Source: a virus. Taken from it: DNA of 55,440 bases. Positions 16,501 to 26,421 of this stretch are shown piece after piece. Under the pieces are notes generated by a model. The model did not search any database. It was not told the DNA's origin and was given only the letters and a program-made list of their open reading frames with translations. Location of the stretch: positions 1 through 55,440 of IMG/VR virus record IMGVR_UViG_3300008448_011029; one strand, given 5' to 3'. Position numbers and translations under genes: made by a program. Numbering within the stretch: the stretch's first letter is position 1; every line of letters begins with the position of its first letter.

Positions 16501-18389
16501 CTTAACCAAGTATTTGCTTGTGTTGTATTGTCATTCAGTGTTTTTGCAGCAGTCAGTGATGCAGCTTTTGTGCCATCAGTAGTTGATATTGAATCACTAA
16601 GTTGTTGTTCGGTAATAATTCTGTAGTATGAAGCCGATTGAAAACTATCCACATCATTAATATCAAAATAATTTCCTGCTTCATTCCAACGAATTGCTGC
16701 ATTTGCGGCCGCAGTTCCGGATGTTCCATCGACTGTTCTATAAACATTGAAAGATGATGTTTGATTTCTTGATGCTTGACTTAATGTGAATTCGTTTGAA
16801 TTGAATACTGTTCGTCCATTGATAACAAAATTGCCAGCAACACTGAAATCTTCATTTACCTGTAAGCTCTTAACTGTTGCTTCAGCATTTTCGGCATCAA
16901 TTAAATTCGAAATGCGTACATTTGGTGTCCAAACATCAGTGTTTGCTCTTATTGTGTTTGCTCTTACTGTGTCGGTTGCCCAAACATTTGCTGTATTGAC
17001 ACGGGAATTTGCTTGCAACCTATCGGTAAATGTGATACCATACACAGACAATGTGCCAGTATTGGCTGATGTGTTAGCTTCAAGTCTATCTGTAAATGTG
17101 GTATTATAAACCGACAATGTATCGGTGTTTGCCGATGTATTGGCTTGAAGTCTGTTGGTGAAGGTTGTACCAGTAACAGAAGCTGTTGTTGTGTTAGTTG
17201 ATACGTTAGCTTGCACAACATTGGCATACATTGTCCAAACTACGGATGCATTAGATGTATTGGATGATGTATTAGCTTGTAACACATTAGTAAAAGAAGT
17301 TCCTGTTACTGATAATGTTGTAGTATTTGCTGATGTATTTGCTTGCAATTCATTCGTGTGTGTGGTGCCAGATACAAAAGCTGTTGCAGTTGTTGTAAAT
17401 GTATTTGCTTGCAATACATCTGTAAATGTAGTACCAGTGACAGAAGCTGTTGTTGTATTGGTTGACACATTAGCTTGCACTACATTAGCATATAGTGTAT
17501 GCATAACCGATGCATTAGATGTATTGGTTGATGAGTTGGCTTGCACTACATTTGCATACAGTGTGTGCATAACCGATGCATTGGAAGTATTAGATGATGT
17601 ATTTGCTTGCAATACATCTGTAAATGTGGTACCAGTAACAGAAGCTGTCGTTGTGTTTGTAGATATGTTTGCTTGTACTACATTTGCCCACAAGGTGTGT
17701 ATAACGGATGCATTGGCTGTATTGGTAGATGTGTTAGCTTGTAATACATTTACCCAAGCTGTGCCACTTACACCAACAGATGTTGTGGTAACATGTGTAT
17801 TGGCCTGAATAGTTGCAGTAAGAATACTTGTGTTTGCTTGCACATCATTAGTAAACACTTTGTTGTTTGCAGAAAGTGTACCTGTCAATACACTGGTATT
17901 TGATTGTATTCTGTTTGTATAAAGTGAATTATATATTGAAGCATTAGAAGTGTTAACAGAATTGTTTGATTGCAATGTTTCTGTAAATGTTCCACCTACT
18001 ACAGAAATGCTTCCACCAAACAATGAGTTATTTGCAACTCTTAGTGCTGTGTCTGATCCTAAAACGTTTAATACATTACCAACATTGGCTGTTCCTGTTG
18101 TTGCAAGACTTAGATTTCCATTTGAAAAGTAACCTTGCCCTTCCACATTCAAATTGTTTTGAATGATTGCAGAAGAACCAATACCTTGCACTGAAAATGT
18201 CTTTTGAACAATAACATTTCCGTTTGATTGTAATGCTGTCTGTGAATTTTCTGAAAGGAATAATGTTCCAGAATCTTTGACATAATTTTCTTTGGCAAGA
18301 ATGTTGTTTTCGGTAACCAGATTGTTGGTTGCAACCATCCAATCACCAAATGTATTGGCATAACTTAATGAGGATACTGTATTAGCCAT
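13509..18389 (-). CDS. Very large tail fibre, 1,626 residues, receptor-binding candidate
   Basis: Residues 1-139 form an N-terminal attachment region. Residues 140-480 are about sixteen copies of a 22-residue repeat (QANTS.NT..ASV..T....V/L). After this come YANGAF repeats (about 640-720), a GDGSTTQYTT...VYINGVRQLE beta module shared with the 844-residue fibre, and shaft segments with W...R.IQNGN..GW motifs. A SAGSATSAGYATSAG collagen-like low-complexity stretch leads to an aromatic-rich C-terminal domain of about 200 residues (many Trp and Tyr, ending RFMAYKVGT). Such tips usually carry the receptor-binding site, so this is the best candidate for the main host-range determinant (inference). 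The start abuts the 74-residue coiled-coil gene. Confidence 0.85.
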   Translation of the reverse strand: MANTVSSLSYANTFGDWMVATNNLVTENNILAKENYVKDSGTLFLSENSQTALQSNGNVIVQKTFSVQGIGSSAIIQNNLNVEGQGYFSNGNLSLATTGTANVGNVLNVLGSDTALRVANNSLFGGSISVVGGTFTETLQSNNSVNTSNASIYNSLYTNRIQSNTSVLTGTLSANNKVFTNDVQANTSILTATIQANTHVTTTSVGVSGTAWVNVLQANTSTNTANASVIHTLWANVVQANISTNTTTASVTGTTFTDVLQANTSSNTSNASVMHTLYANVVQANSSTNTSNASVMHTLYANVVQANVSTNTTTASVTGTTFTDVLQANTFTTTATAFVSGTTHTNELQANTSANTTTLSVTGTSFTNVLQANTSSNTSNASVVWTMYANVVQANVSTNTTTASVTGTTFTNRLQANTSANTDTLSVYNTTFTDRLEANTSANTGTLSVYGITFTDRLQANSRVNTANVWATDTVRANTIRANTDVWTPNVRISNLIDAENAEATVKSLQVNEDFSVAGNFVINGRTVFNSNEFTLSQASRNQTSSFNVYRTVDGTSGTAAANAAIRWNEAGNYFDINDVDSFQSASYYRIITEQQLSDSISTTDGTKAASLTAAKTLNDNTTQANTWLRSRSDSASLYANGAFRTANSASLYANGAFGAANSASSYANSAFASANNVAPQIAPAFAQANAAFGKANAATAEIKGTRGSISPTSASLTLTSNNGIAIHSVTANTLAISTSQDLQTTASPSFTGLTVTGTPLSTSSGGTGSTSAASAFNTLVAAATGTASGTSGYVLATGGTGNFYWTAAGAGGAGTQPGTRITSNRLSYTGDGSTTQYTTPTFSQANQVRVYINGVRQLESEYTLNSGTSKVTMTVAPVNNDKILIEVDGYAVYEYFANNIVYGPATGALTTGTIQSAIDGLESGKMPKTGGTFTGQVIGQTIDKATANTSLATGSYVHNLANSNWTFSHSITGNAGTVTNGLYSTGSYANPAWLTSLNADKLSGGTISSTILGNSSHFIGTTSIALNRATGFQRLTGVNINGIADSANNLISTAGDLGYTVSGQDVSYVGHLGPQVQSQGAGAAAMSFHRPGLYAINFGLGTDNQLRTGGWSRGGASYVILDSGNYNSYAPTLTGTGASGNWNITSAFATNSTYANNITMGFNSNWNTDFSHAPAGSTVLRGDTSSGSSTGGPGGSWWFQQNMRHTNASNLWGVQVAWGWEDNANLLRTRNIQNGNYGGWVTYINSTNIGSQSVSYATSAGSATSAGYATSAGNSTTVAGLNVHANRNNEANKIVRTDASGYLQTGYINSSNGDENNASNPPRVWGTNGSDSYLRSYQTGSLSVGYAGSAGNATYAGSAGYAGNAGYASSAGNAGYATTAGSASNVTQGTAYFTYAESFGMGSVGGVTYTSTGAGGGGWNTVQYLNIPSAGWWNITEPDMFYRGQRLNSSMWASGTTYLWLVVEVLVDNVWRLIKLTTQNYDTVNYMPADGSVYYAARPFQTYGPYGYWHWSNEDTTWAALGSQKTPYYLAAGNNVRVTMKFANDYFRAGTHFMTEANAASGRGYYMDSVLGWRNDGTNPSATNKHVYKIGPDVNNEWRAYANGGPAGYWYAGGSVRFMAYKVGT
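14226..14360 (-). repeat. Degenerate short DNA repeats encoding Gly/Ala/Ser/Tyr
   Basis: Short units of about 9-18 bases (plus strand CCAGCATTTCCAGCA and CCAGCATATCCAGCA variants) occur tandemly inside the 1,626-residue fibre gene and encode AGSAGYAGNAGYASSAG-type sequence. This is a coding repeat and could expand or contract by slippage. Confidence 0.7.
16950..17972 (-). repeat. 66-base coding repeats (22-residue fibre repeat, about 16 units)
   Basis: Residues 140-480 of the 1,626-residue fibre are a regular series of 22-residue units beginning Q(A/S)N. One unit is an 11-residue half (QANTSILTATI), which implies an 11-residue basic period. Two classes alternate irregularly: NTSNASVMHTLYANVV and NTTTASVTGTTFTDVL. 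Neighbouring units are nearly identical in DNA, so unequal recombination is plausible. Confidence 0.8.
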
Positions 18390-18390
18390 T

Positions 18391-18615
18391 TTAACCTTTT
18401 TCTAATAGTTTTAATAACAAACTTTTTATTTCCGTTATATCTTCCCTGAGCACTTTGACCTCAGACTTAACATTATTTATTTCTTCTTTTTGAGACTCCA
18501 GGGCCCGGCGTTTATTCAAATATTCATCTAAACCATTTTTATCTTGGTTTATAATTGCACCGGTTCTGGTGTCCCTAACAAGTTTTGTACCTTCAACTCT
18601 CAAATACATAATCAA
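18391..18615 (-). CDS. Small coiled-coil protein between baseplate and fibre genes
   Basis: 74 residues. The front half is YLRVEGTKLVRDTRTGAII, a short beta-rich motif. The rest is a heptad-patterned coiled coil (RRALESQKEEINNVKSEVKV, DITEIKSLLLKLLEKG). The start overlaps the stop of the 2,141-residue gene by 4 bases. A second ATG two codons later is also possible. Similar small proteins sit at this position in T4-like marine phages. An assembly or linker role is inferred only from position and the coiled coil. Confidence 0.75.
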   Translation of the reverse strand: MIMYLRVEGTKLVRDTRTGAIINQDKNGLDEYLNKRRALESQKEEINNVKSEVKVLREDITEIKSLLLKLLEKG

Positions 18616-21600
18616 CCAATCGAACTATTGATATTTGAAGGCAGTGCAATACATCTCATGTCTGTCAAATGAGGTACAATAGTTGTATCTGTAGTCAACA
18701 AAACAATTTTGATTGCAAACTGATTGAATGAGTTATATGTTTGGCCATTTGTTGATGTATAAGAAACATAACCTTGTTCTGTACCTAAACTTCCTGGTGC
18801 AAAAGTATATTCATGCAAATCACCTCTAAATTTAGAATACAATGTGTTAGAATTCTTTGTTTTGGTCATTAGGATCCAAGAACCATCAGCAAAAGATTGT
18901 GTATCATTTCTATTCAAAATCTTGTAGTACACTTGTATATCTGTTTTTGCAGGACGATATGCAGACAAATAGACATTCAAATCTCCAGAATCAAAACCTG
19001 CTTCCAACACAACCTTCTTGGTTACATATCTTGTTGTTGCAGGACCACCATTCTTAGAAGTTTCACCTGTAATGATTGCAGATGCACCTGCCGCAGAACC
19101 ACCAGAAACATCAATCGAAACAGTTGGTGTTTCTATGTATCCAGAACCTGGTGTTGTTAGATAGATTGAAGTAATTTTACCAGCTTCAATCACAGGTGAT
19201 GCATAAGCTTGTACAGCATTTGCACCTGTTGGTGCAGAAATAGAAACTGTTGTATTGCCTGTTGCATAACTATTTCCTTGCGACACAATAGATATCAAAC
19301 TATTTGACAATTCACAATTGTTTATGTTGTATTGAACTGTAAATACAGTAGTACCAGCATCAGAAATGACTGGAGAAACTGCATTATCTTGTGATGATAA
19401 CTGGCCGTACAATGAGAAAGATGTTTCCGAATTGGCAACCAAAACTCTTTGACGTTGATTATCATCCAAATAAATGTGTTCATACATTGTTGTACCAAAT
19501 TTACCTGGATTTATTGCAACTTGGCCAGCAGATGTACCACCTTGCAGTGTTGCATCATAGGTATAGTTGATTGAGGTTGATGATGGAACAAAATCGGTTG
19601 TTGATATATTAAAAGCATCCACTAATATATTAGAATTTGATGTTGTTGATATCAAATCTGTCATTGTGTTTGCATTTTTGTAGAAATCAATTTCAGAATC
19701 AACCAAAGTTCTTTGTGGCAACTTCTTAGGTACAACCATTCTAATTGATGGTGTGACTGATGTGTTGAACACACAACGATCAATTGTAAACATCACAGAT
19801 TGATTTTGGTCAGCTTCCCATGTTTGTGAATTCTGAGAAAGGAATAAACCACCAACATAGTGTGCAGCTGATATTTTTGTAATTGAACTTGGATATGGAT
19901 CAGTTGATAGATTTTTTACTGTTGATGGTAATGCTTCTTCATTGTTTGATGCGGTCCACAATGTGTACTCATTAGACAAAGATTTAACAATAAATGCATA
20001 TAATACACCAGATTGAATATACACTGGAGAAGTAAAGGTAAATTCAGTGTATGTAGTTGAATCTAAATGCTGCGGAGTTGAAGAAACTTTAACTTTAGTT
20101 GGATCCAAAGTAACCACTGAATGGTCCAATGTTACTCCATTTGGATAACCATTTAATGTACCAACAATTGATAATGTTATTGGTGAACCATCATTTGTTG
20201 ATGTTGGTTTTGAAGCAAAGAACACTCTGATTGAAGAAAGAAAAGCACCATTTGGAAAGTTTGTCGGATCAATCTGGAAAGTTTGAGCAACAGGATCACC
20301 AGTCCATGGTGGTGGCGGTTGCAAATCTGTAATTATTCTTCTTGTTTGAACTTCTGATGTGTTGGTTGTATAAGAAGAATCTTTATACAATGTTTGTTTG
20401 AAAGTATCTTTTGCCCCAGATGGTGATGCACCAAAATCAATAGTTTGTCTATTGATTTGCAAACCTTCCGCATAGAAAGTACCTTCAGCATATGTTGTTA
20501 CTGTGCCAACATTGTTATTGATACGGTTGTCTAAACGAAAGACTTTTTGGCCGGTGTGAAAAGTATTTGCTGGTACAGTGAACACACCAAAGAAATCACC
20601 ACGTTCATTGGATTCAATCGAACCTGTAGTTGAACCAATAGAATATGTTTCTTTATCTGGTAATCCAACAACTGAAGATACTACTATAGGTGTTGCAAGT
20701 GTTGCAACTTTTGTTGATCCATCATAATCTGAAATCACAGCTGATTGGCCAGGATTTGCACCAGAAGTTATGTAAATCGTTAAACCATTATAGAAATCAT
20801 TTACACTTGATGCTAATGGTGATAATTGTATTGATGTAAGAGATGTTGAATCTTTTAATGTACCACTGTAGTGTTCACTAGAGTTACTAAATTGTGTTGC
20901 AACAACACTACCCGAAGCAGTAGATGACTGATAAACACCTGATGCATTGAAGAATCCGTTTTGTAAAGCTAAACCATTATTGTATGTGGTTGTCTTAAAG
21001 TCATTTGAAACATATAAACGAATCTTGGTTGTATCTGTGTAGTTGTACACACCTTCAACTTTACCTGTAGGTGTGAATGTACCAGCTGAATAGTAACCGA
21101 TAATGTCGCCAGCTTTAAATGTACCAGTCACGGATGCAACTTCAATTGTATTCAATCTGCGAACATAAGAATCAACACTTACATTATCAAAGAAAGCATA
21201 TAACTTGGTTTTAATTAACAGGTTAGAAGCTTTAATCATAATCTGCTGTGGTTTGATCCACGGCAAAATACTAATATCATTTATGTAACCATTATTCAAT
21301 GAATAGGTGTTATCTATTTTGTTGTATGGTCCAAGTATATTAGTTTGTTGTTCTTTAAACTTTGTCAGGTAAGTTGAAGAAAGTGTGGAATTCTGTATGG
21401 TTGTTTGTTGCAATCCAGTTGATCCACCCGTCCAACCAACACTATTAGATACTGTTGCCCAGGGGCTAGATGTTTGTGACTGTAAACTTGTTGCTGATGT
21501 TCCAGGAACTGTTTGCCAATCACCAAAAGATAATGTGTTGTTTACATTACCTCTTTGGTATATTTGCAAACTAGGATCAACAACCAACAAAGCAGGTGAA

Positions 21601-24600
21601 TATGTTGTATCAACCCAATTGTCCATGTTTGGAGACAACGACAAGCTACCTTTTGAAAAAGGTGTATTGAATGGGTTCACATTGGTTGTTCTGCTTGCCA
21701 ATTTTTGTGATACTATAATGCTTGTGGTATATGGCAATGTGAAATAATTCACTGAACCATCTCGACTAACATTAAAATTCAACGCAGAAATTGATGATGA
21801 TGTTGGTGAATTCATGTTATACACCATGGCCAAATTCTTCAATGGGAAATTTTTAACATTTTGGCCAGCCGTTAACTGTCTGGTTCTTCTATTAATGTTT
21901 GCATTGAAATCAGTAACACCAGAGTCTGAAGCAGAAAAACTTGAGAAATCATCTACCATAATACCATTTTTGAATCTATTTAATCCGTATGCATCAGAGA
22001 TTTGCAATGAGTTTGCATTTTGTTCCAATGAATTCAAAGAAGTATAGTATTCAACACGGTTAATTCTTGTGTCAAGACCAGCAATGTCAGCCATTGTGTA
22101 ACGGCGGTGTTGCACTTTTTCTATAGACAAATCTGGTAATTTACCAACAGGTGACTCAGTTGTCACATATCCGGTGTATGGATTATGTGTGATGTTGGCT
22201 ATTGTTAGAGAAGAATCTGGTTCATTAGGTAGAATAGGGTTGATTGAAGGAGAACCCTCAACTATTTGTAGACTTCTATCTTTGGTTAAAACTAATTTAT
22301 CTTTACGACCAAGATAATGTTCATAGTCACAAATAAAACTTGTTGAATCTACAGGCAATAAAATTCCAACTCTTGTGTCTGATGGATTAGAGTAACGGAA
22401 AACAAAATCTGTTTGAGCATTTTGACGGGATGGTCTAAAATCCAAACAATCTCTCAACGAATATGTTGTTCCATTTTTACTTGTGTAATCTGGAATTTCT
22501 CTATAATTTTCTGGTGAATCTGAATTGGTGTAAGATGTTTGACTGAAATAACCATCACCACCAGAATGCTTGTAGTAATCAAGGTACACAAGTAAATTGC
22601 CTGCTGGCTTAGGTGCACCAGGTTTTAATGTAATTGATGCATGGTCATAATAACCATCTCTTTGGCCATTATCGAAAACATAATTATTTGTAACATCATA
22701 TGTTGAATTATTATACATTGTTGTTAATGGCAATGTACCTGAAGCTTTTGTATCAATGATTTTTACAATTCGTTTCACATCAGATAGATACAATGATTGT
22801 TTTGTTCCAGGAGCAGCAACACCTGCGGCTTGTATGTAAACTTGGCCACTAGAACTTACACCATCGTCAACAAATGTGTAGGTGTTAACTTGTGTTCCAT
22901 TGGTTACAACTGTTGCATTGGCCGCAGTAACTAAATTTTTAATTTTTAAGACAAAACCAGAATCGGTTGCAACAGGCACATCAACTTTAAATATGATTGT
23001 TGCTGTAAATGCGGTCAAATCTGCTGTTGTGGTTGTCAATGTTGCAACAGATAAATCACCATTCATTGAAATGGCTCTAGGAGATACTGACCAATTAACA
23101 ATATCACCAGCTGCAAACTTTGAATTTGATTGAGCATTCGTCACAATAATTGTGAAGTTTTCTCTGACCAAATCTGCACTCAAAGCCTGGCCTGCTGTAC
23201 CTATATGTGAAATTTTATCATTGTAACTTGAAAGGTCCACAGTTGCAGACAATGTACTACCAGCAACACCAAAAGGTACACCTCTAATTTCAATAAAAGA
23301 TGTGTAGATTGCATCGGTAATATCAGAGACAAATGGTAAACCTATTGGAAACAATAGTTCTGGTTTATTTGGATTTTCAAAAATTGCATCACCAGAAGCT
23401 ATACCATTTTGTTTTCCAGTATCATCTATTTTTGCACTACCATATACAGTATAGTTACTGTTGTTAACTTGCAACATAGATTCCGCATCAGCGGTATTAA
23501 AATTCATCACAAAAGTGGATGTATTGTCTGGTGTTACACTCCAAGACCTATTCACAGTTGCAGTTCTTGTTGAACCTACGTATGCTGTGATTGTTCTTGT
23601 TTCACCTGCATTTGTTCCTGATGTAATTGAAATGTCAACACCAACATAAGCATCATTAAATGAAGACGTTTGGCCATTTGTTCCTGGTAGAACTACTGTG
23701 GTTGAACTTGCTGAAACAAGTGTGCCTGTTAAAGCCTGGTTCTGCAAGTCATATACCATTGCCTTGAAGATATGTGTATTTGCATTGGCTGTTGGCGCAC
23801 TCTGATAATCTAAACCACGAATGTATCCTCTTGCCACCAATGTGGAATTGTAAGTTGTTGTATTGGCTGTATGTACACTATCAGTTGAAACACAATGAAA
23901 GTCTATTGTGTTTGCTGTTGTTACTTCAAATGTTTTTGAGTTTGCGCCATGCACATTCGATACAATAAAATAACTACCATAGTTAATAACTGTTGTGTCA
24001 TTATTTTTTAAAGATGTTGCCCTTGCACGGTTGGAAGATATATTAACAGGTGAAGGATTCTCTACACGATAACCATGCACATATGCAAGGCCTTTACCCA
24101 CACCCATTATGTACTTGTCCTCATCATCCGGATCAACTTTTGGTGTTATACTGAAATCGTTTACAATGTAATCACCATTGGTTTCGTAGTCACGCTTTGC
24201 AAAGTAATCATCAATCGCCGCATAAACTGATCCATCAACCATCTTGAAAACATTACCATCTTCAACACGAAGTAACTCAATGAAAAATTGGTCATCACCA
24301 AAGTACAATGGTTTTGATGTTAGTTCAAGGCTAATAACATATCTGTCTGCACCAGGTGCCTGGTAGTTTGATGCACCGACCGCAGGATCCAACAATGACG
24401 CATCGTTTGCATAGTCATAGATTGTTTCGGTAATTTCCAAACCAACCCGTCTGGATGGTGTACTGTCATACTTACTTAAAACGATTGTTGTTGGTTCAAT
24501 TTGTACAAAGTTACCAAGAACATAGAAAACACCTTTGGCAATCGAAACAACAGAAGACTCACCGGTTGAATTGTTTGTTACTGCTTGGCAAGCTTTATTT

Positions 24601-25037
24601 GAATTCACATCATAGATAATATCGTTGTCAGTGAATCTTGTACCTGATTTGTATACAACAATCAATGTTGGTGGATCACCTTCACCTGCGGTGCCTGTTG
24701 GTTGTGCTACAGCAACAACTTTAGCTCTAATTGTTCCAGTTGCATTAGTTAACAATAAACCACTGAAATCGGAAATATCAATTGTTGCACCATTATATGT
24801 GGTTTGTAATTTGATGTAGTAACAATTGAAATTGGTGGTAATTTGACCACCAGTTACGGGAGAATTTTCTTTGAAAATGTTATTGGCAAACTTAGTAATC
24901 TGATCCTGTAGGATCGTTTGTGCCTGTGTTAATTCTCTGGCCTGTACTGCCTTACCTGGTTTGAATAAAATTCGATGAAAGTTTTTTGTATCATCGAAAT
25001 CATCATAGTAAGGATCAACGTTAAAATTTAGAGCCAT
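18612..25037 (-). CDS. Large baseplate/structural protein with DUF4815 domain
   Basis: 2,141 residues. The N-terminus (YYDDFDDTKNFHRILFKPG, AVQARELTQAQTILQDQI) is the hallmark of the DUF4815 family of phage structural proteins. In marine T4-like phages such proteins occupy the place of T4 gp9/gp10 near gp8. Two copies of an ITSGTNAGETRTITAY / ITSGANPGQSAVISDY module lie near residues 440-520 and 1,380-1,460. Near residues 1,890-1,990 there is a GSGYIETPTVSI module also found in gp6-, gp7- and gp8-like proteins. The ribosome binding site is AAGGG. Baseplate periphery and fibre attachment is the likely role (inference). Confidence 0.85.
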   Translation of the reverse strand: MALNFNVDPYYDDFDDTKNFHRILFKPGKAVQARELTQAQTILQDQITKFANNIFKENSPVTGGQITTNFNCYYIKLQTTYNGATIDISDFSGLLLTNATGTIRAKVVAVAQPTGTAGEGDPPTLIVVYKSGTRFTDNDIIYDVNSNKACQAVTNNSTGESSVVSIAKGVFYVLGNFVQIEPTTIVLSKYDSTPSRRVGLEITETIYDYANDASLLDPAVGASNYQAPGADRYVISLELTSKPLYFGDDQFFIELLRVEDGNVFKMVDGSVYAAIDDYFAKRDYETNGDYIVNDFSITPKVDPDDEDKYIMGVGKGLAYVHGYRVENPSPVNISSNRARATSLKNNDTTVINYGSYFIVSNVHGANSKTFEVTTANTIDFHCVSTDSVHTANTTTYNSTLVARGYIRGLDYQSAPTANANTHIFKAMVYDLQNQALTGTLVSASSTTVVLPGTNGQTSSFNDAYVGVDISITSGTNAGETRTITAYVGSTRTATVNRSWSVTPDNTSTFVMNFNTADAESMLQVNNSNYTVYGSAKIDDTGKQNGIASGDAIFENPNKPELLFPIGLPFVSDITDAIYTSFIEIRGVPFGVAGSTLSATVDLSSYNDKISHIGTAGQALSADLVRENFTIIVTNAQSNSKFAAGDIVNWSVSPRAISMNGDLSVATLTTTTADLTAFTATIIFKVDVPVATDSGFVLKIKNLVTAANATVVTNGTQVNTYTFVDDGVSSSGQVYIQAAGVAAPGTKQSLYLSDVKRIVKIIDTKASGTLPLTTMYNNSTYDVTNNYVFDNGQRDGYYDHASITLKPGAPKPAGNLLVYLDYYKHSGGDGYFSQTSYTNSDSPENYREIPDYTSKNGTTYSLRDCLDFRPSRQNAQTDFVFRYSNPSDTRVGILLPVDSTSFICDYEHYLGRKDKLVLTKDRSLQIVEGSPSINPILPNEPDSSLTIANITHNPYTGYVTTESPVGKLPDLSIEKVQHRRYTMADIAGLDTRINRVEYYTSLNSLEQNANSLQISDAYGLNRFKNGIMVDDFSSFSASDSGVTDFNANINRRTRQLTAGQNVKNFPLKNLAMVYNMNSPTSSSISALNFNVSRDGSVNYFTLPYTTSIIVSQKLASRTTNVNPFNTPFSKGSLSLSPNMDNWVDTTYSPALLVVDPSLQIYQRGNVNNTLSFGDWQTVPGTSATSLQSQTSSPWATVSNSVGWTGGSTGLQQTTIQNSTLSSTYLTKFKEQQTNILGPYNKIDNTYSLNNGYINDISILPWIKPQQIMIKASNLLIKTKLYAFFDNVSVDSYVRRLNTIEVASVTGTFKAGDIIGYYSAGTFTPTGKVEGVYNYTDTTKIRLYVSNDFKTTTYNNGLALQNGFFNASGVYQSSTASGSVVATQFSNSSEHYSGTLKDSTSLTSIQLSPLASSVNDFYNGLTIYITSGANPGQSAVISDYDGSTKVATLATPIVVSSVVGLPDKETYSIGSTTGSIESNERGDFFGVFTVPANTFHTGQKVFRLDNRINNNVGTVTTYAEGTFYAEGLQINRQTIDFGASPSGAKDTFKQTLYKDSSYTTNTSEVQTRRIITDLQPPPPWTGDPVAQTFQIDPTNFPNGAFLSSIRVFFASKPTSTNDGSPITLSIVGTLNGYPNGVTLDHSVVTLDPTKVKVSSTPQHLDSTTYTEFTFTSPVYIQSGVLYAFIVKSLSNEYTLWTASNNEEALPSTVKNLSTDPYPSSITKISAAHYVGGLFLSQNSQTWEADQNQSVMFTIDRCVFNTSVTPSIRMVVPKKLPQRTLVDSEIDFYKNANTMTDLISTTSNSNILVDAFNISTTDFVPSSTSINYTYDATLQGGTSAGQVAINPGKFGTTMYEHIYLDDNQRQRVLVANSETSFSLYGQLSSQDNAVSPVISDAGTTVFTVQYNINNCELSNSLISIVSQGNSYATGNTTVSISAPTGANAVQAYASPVIEAGKITSIYLTTPGSGYIETPTVSIDVSGGSAAGASAIITGETSKNGGPATTRYVTKKVVLEAGFDSGDLNVYLSAYRPAKTDIQVYYKILNRNDTQSFADGSWILMTKTKNSNTLYSKFRGDLHEYTFAPGSLGTEQGYVSYTSTNGQTYNSFNQFAIKIVLLTTDTTIVPHLTDMRCIALPSNINSSIG

Positions 25038-25046
25038 TTTTTTCCC

Positions 25047-26414
25047 TTAGAAACCTAATACAAATTTGAGTTGTTCTATTCCGTCATCACTTCTCTGAAC
25101 ACTTGATCTATTTTCAATATATGCCAAATATCCAGAATGTATTGCAAAATTTGGAAGACTATATGACAATACAGTCCTTGTTGATGTGGTTGTTTGACCG
25201 AAAATAGGACTATTAATTACTGGAACACCTTTTGTATTTATTAGCTTTATTAGATTGGTAGAAAGATTAAAGTATAAAACTGTTGCAGTAAATGTTGGAT
25301 TGTTAACTGGACCTTGATAAACAATCTCATCCATTTGGAATCCAATGTCTGAACCTGCCGCCACAACGATATCTGTTGTTGTACTATATGCAACACCATT
25401 TGCATATACAGGATTATACTGTTTGGTTGTTGGATTAATTATGATACCTAGTTGGTGGAAATCAATGTCTGTTGGTAATAGTCCATTTTCTGTACCTTCA
25501 AACTCACAAGTCAACATCACATGGTCACAACCTAACTCAGAAACCGGATCAAACCCATGCCCACCAACAGGTGAAGTTGATGCACCTAATGCACAACCTT
25601 CACCGATGCCGGATTCCACTACAGCGTTCACATAAGAATAGTTACTACCTGGATTGGTAACAATAACATCATGGATAACTCCGTTCTGTACATTTGCTGT
25701 AGCAGCCGCACCAGTTCCATCACCAGTGATTACTATATTTACAACAGAATTTCCTGGATCATATCCTGAACCACTTTCAACCACATTAATAACATCTATG
25801 CTACCAACACCGGCAGATGTAATTAGAGGGTTTGGTGTGTTTGTACCTATAGCCACTGGCATCCATTCTCTGTCCATAAACTTGAGTTTTAGACCAGTAT
25901 CAATGGTATACATGAATTTCCATTTGTAACCATCTTGACCCTGGAACATTTTGTTTGCAGTGTATGTGCCCGGTTCAAAATAAGGCTCTTCTGTTGATGG
26001 TTGGTCGTTATTGTTCCATAAACATTTAAAAACTTGGTCGTATTTATTTTTTACATAAAAAACCTGAATGATATAACCATTTGCATCTTTTTCGAGCATA
26101 TCAACTTCATCTTGGAAATAATTATACATTACTCCTGAAGTCCAATCTACACGTTGTATGACTGGTGATATATCATTAGTCTTTATCTGTTTCACAATAA
26201 ACATATTCTTGTACACCTGCTTGATTGATTTCAAGTCGGTTGCAGGAACAGGTGGGTTTACATCATCATTCCAGGGCAGTGGTTTTGCCAGAAAACAATA
26301 GAACACATTGATTGGCTCTGTCAAATACGGTGGTACCACAGCCACCGGTGCATAATACATCAACCCTATCTGGGAAACTTTTGAACCGTTTGTGAGAATA
26401 TTTTTATTTGCCAT
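25047..26414 (-). CDS. 8: Baseplate wedge protein gp8
   Basis: 455 residues, recognisable as T4 gp8-type wedge protein. Features are YYAPVAVVPPYLTEPINVFY near the N-terminus, DWTSGVMYNYFQDEVDML-like core sequence, and YFEPGTYTANKMFQGQDGYKWKFMYTIDTG. T4 gp8 is shorter (334 residues). The extra length here is an insert near residues 200-290 made of GSGYDPGNSVVNIVITGDG and TGAAATANVQNG repeats shared with the gp6- and gp7-like proteins. gp8 links wedges and fibres in the baseplate. It lies between the DUF4815 gene and a fibre gene. An AATAAATA motif lies immediately upstream. Confidence 0.85.
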   Translation of the reverse strand: MANKNILTNGSKVSQIGLMYYAPVAVVPPYLTEPINVFYCFLAKPLPWNDDVNPPVPATDLKSIKQVYKNMFIVKQIKTNDISPVIQRVDWTSGVMYNYFQDEVDMLEKDANGYIIQVFYVKNKYDQVFKCLWNNNDQPSTEEPYFEPGTYTANKMFQGQDGYKWKFMYTIDTGLKLKFMDREWMPVAIGTNTPNPLITSAGVGSIDVINVVESGSGYDPGNSVVNIVITGDGTGAAATANVQNGVIHDVIVTNPGSNYSYVNAVVESGIGEGCALGASTSPVGGHGFDPVSELGCDHVMLTCEFEGTENGLLPTDIDFHQLGIIINPTTKQYNPVYANGVAYSTTTDIVVAAGSDIGFQMDEIVYQGPVNNPTFTATVLYFNLSTNLIKLINTKGVPVINSPIFGQTTTSTRTVLSYSLPNFAIHSGYLAYIENRSSVQRSDDGIEQLKFVLGF

Positions 26415-26421
26415 AGTATTT

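Noticed and set aside
17155-17808. Long plus-strand ORF (217 codons) rich in Val, Ala, Thr and Asp
   Set aside because: It is the exact antisense of the 22-residue repeats of the 1,626-residue fibre; its apparent repeats mirror the real gene and it has no ribosome binding site.
16950-17972. Possible tandem non-coding repeat or CRISPR array with 66-base period
   Set aside because: The repeats keep an open reading frame with protein-level conservation, so they are a fibre shaft.
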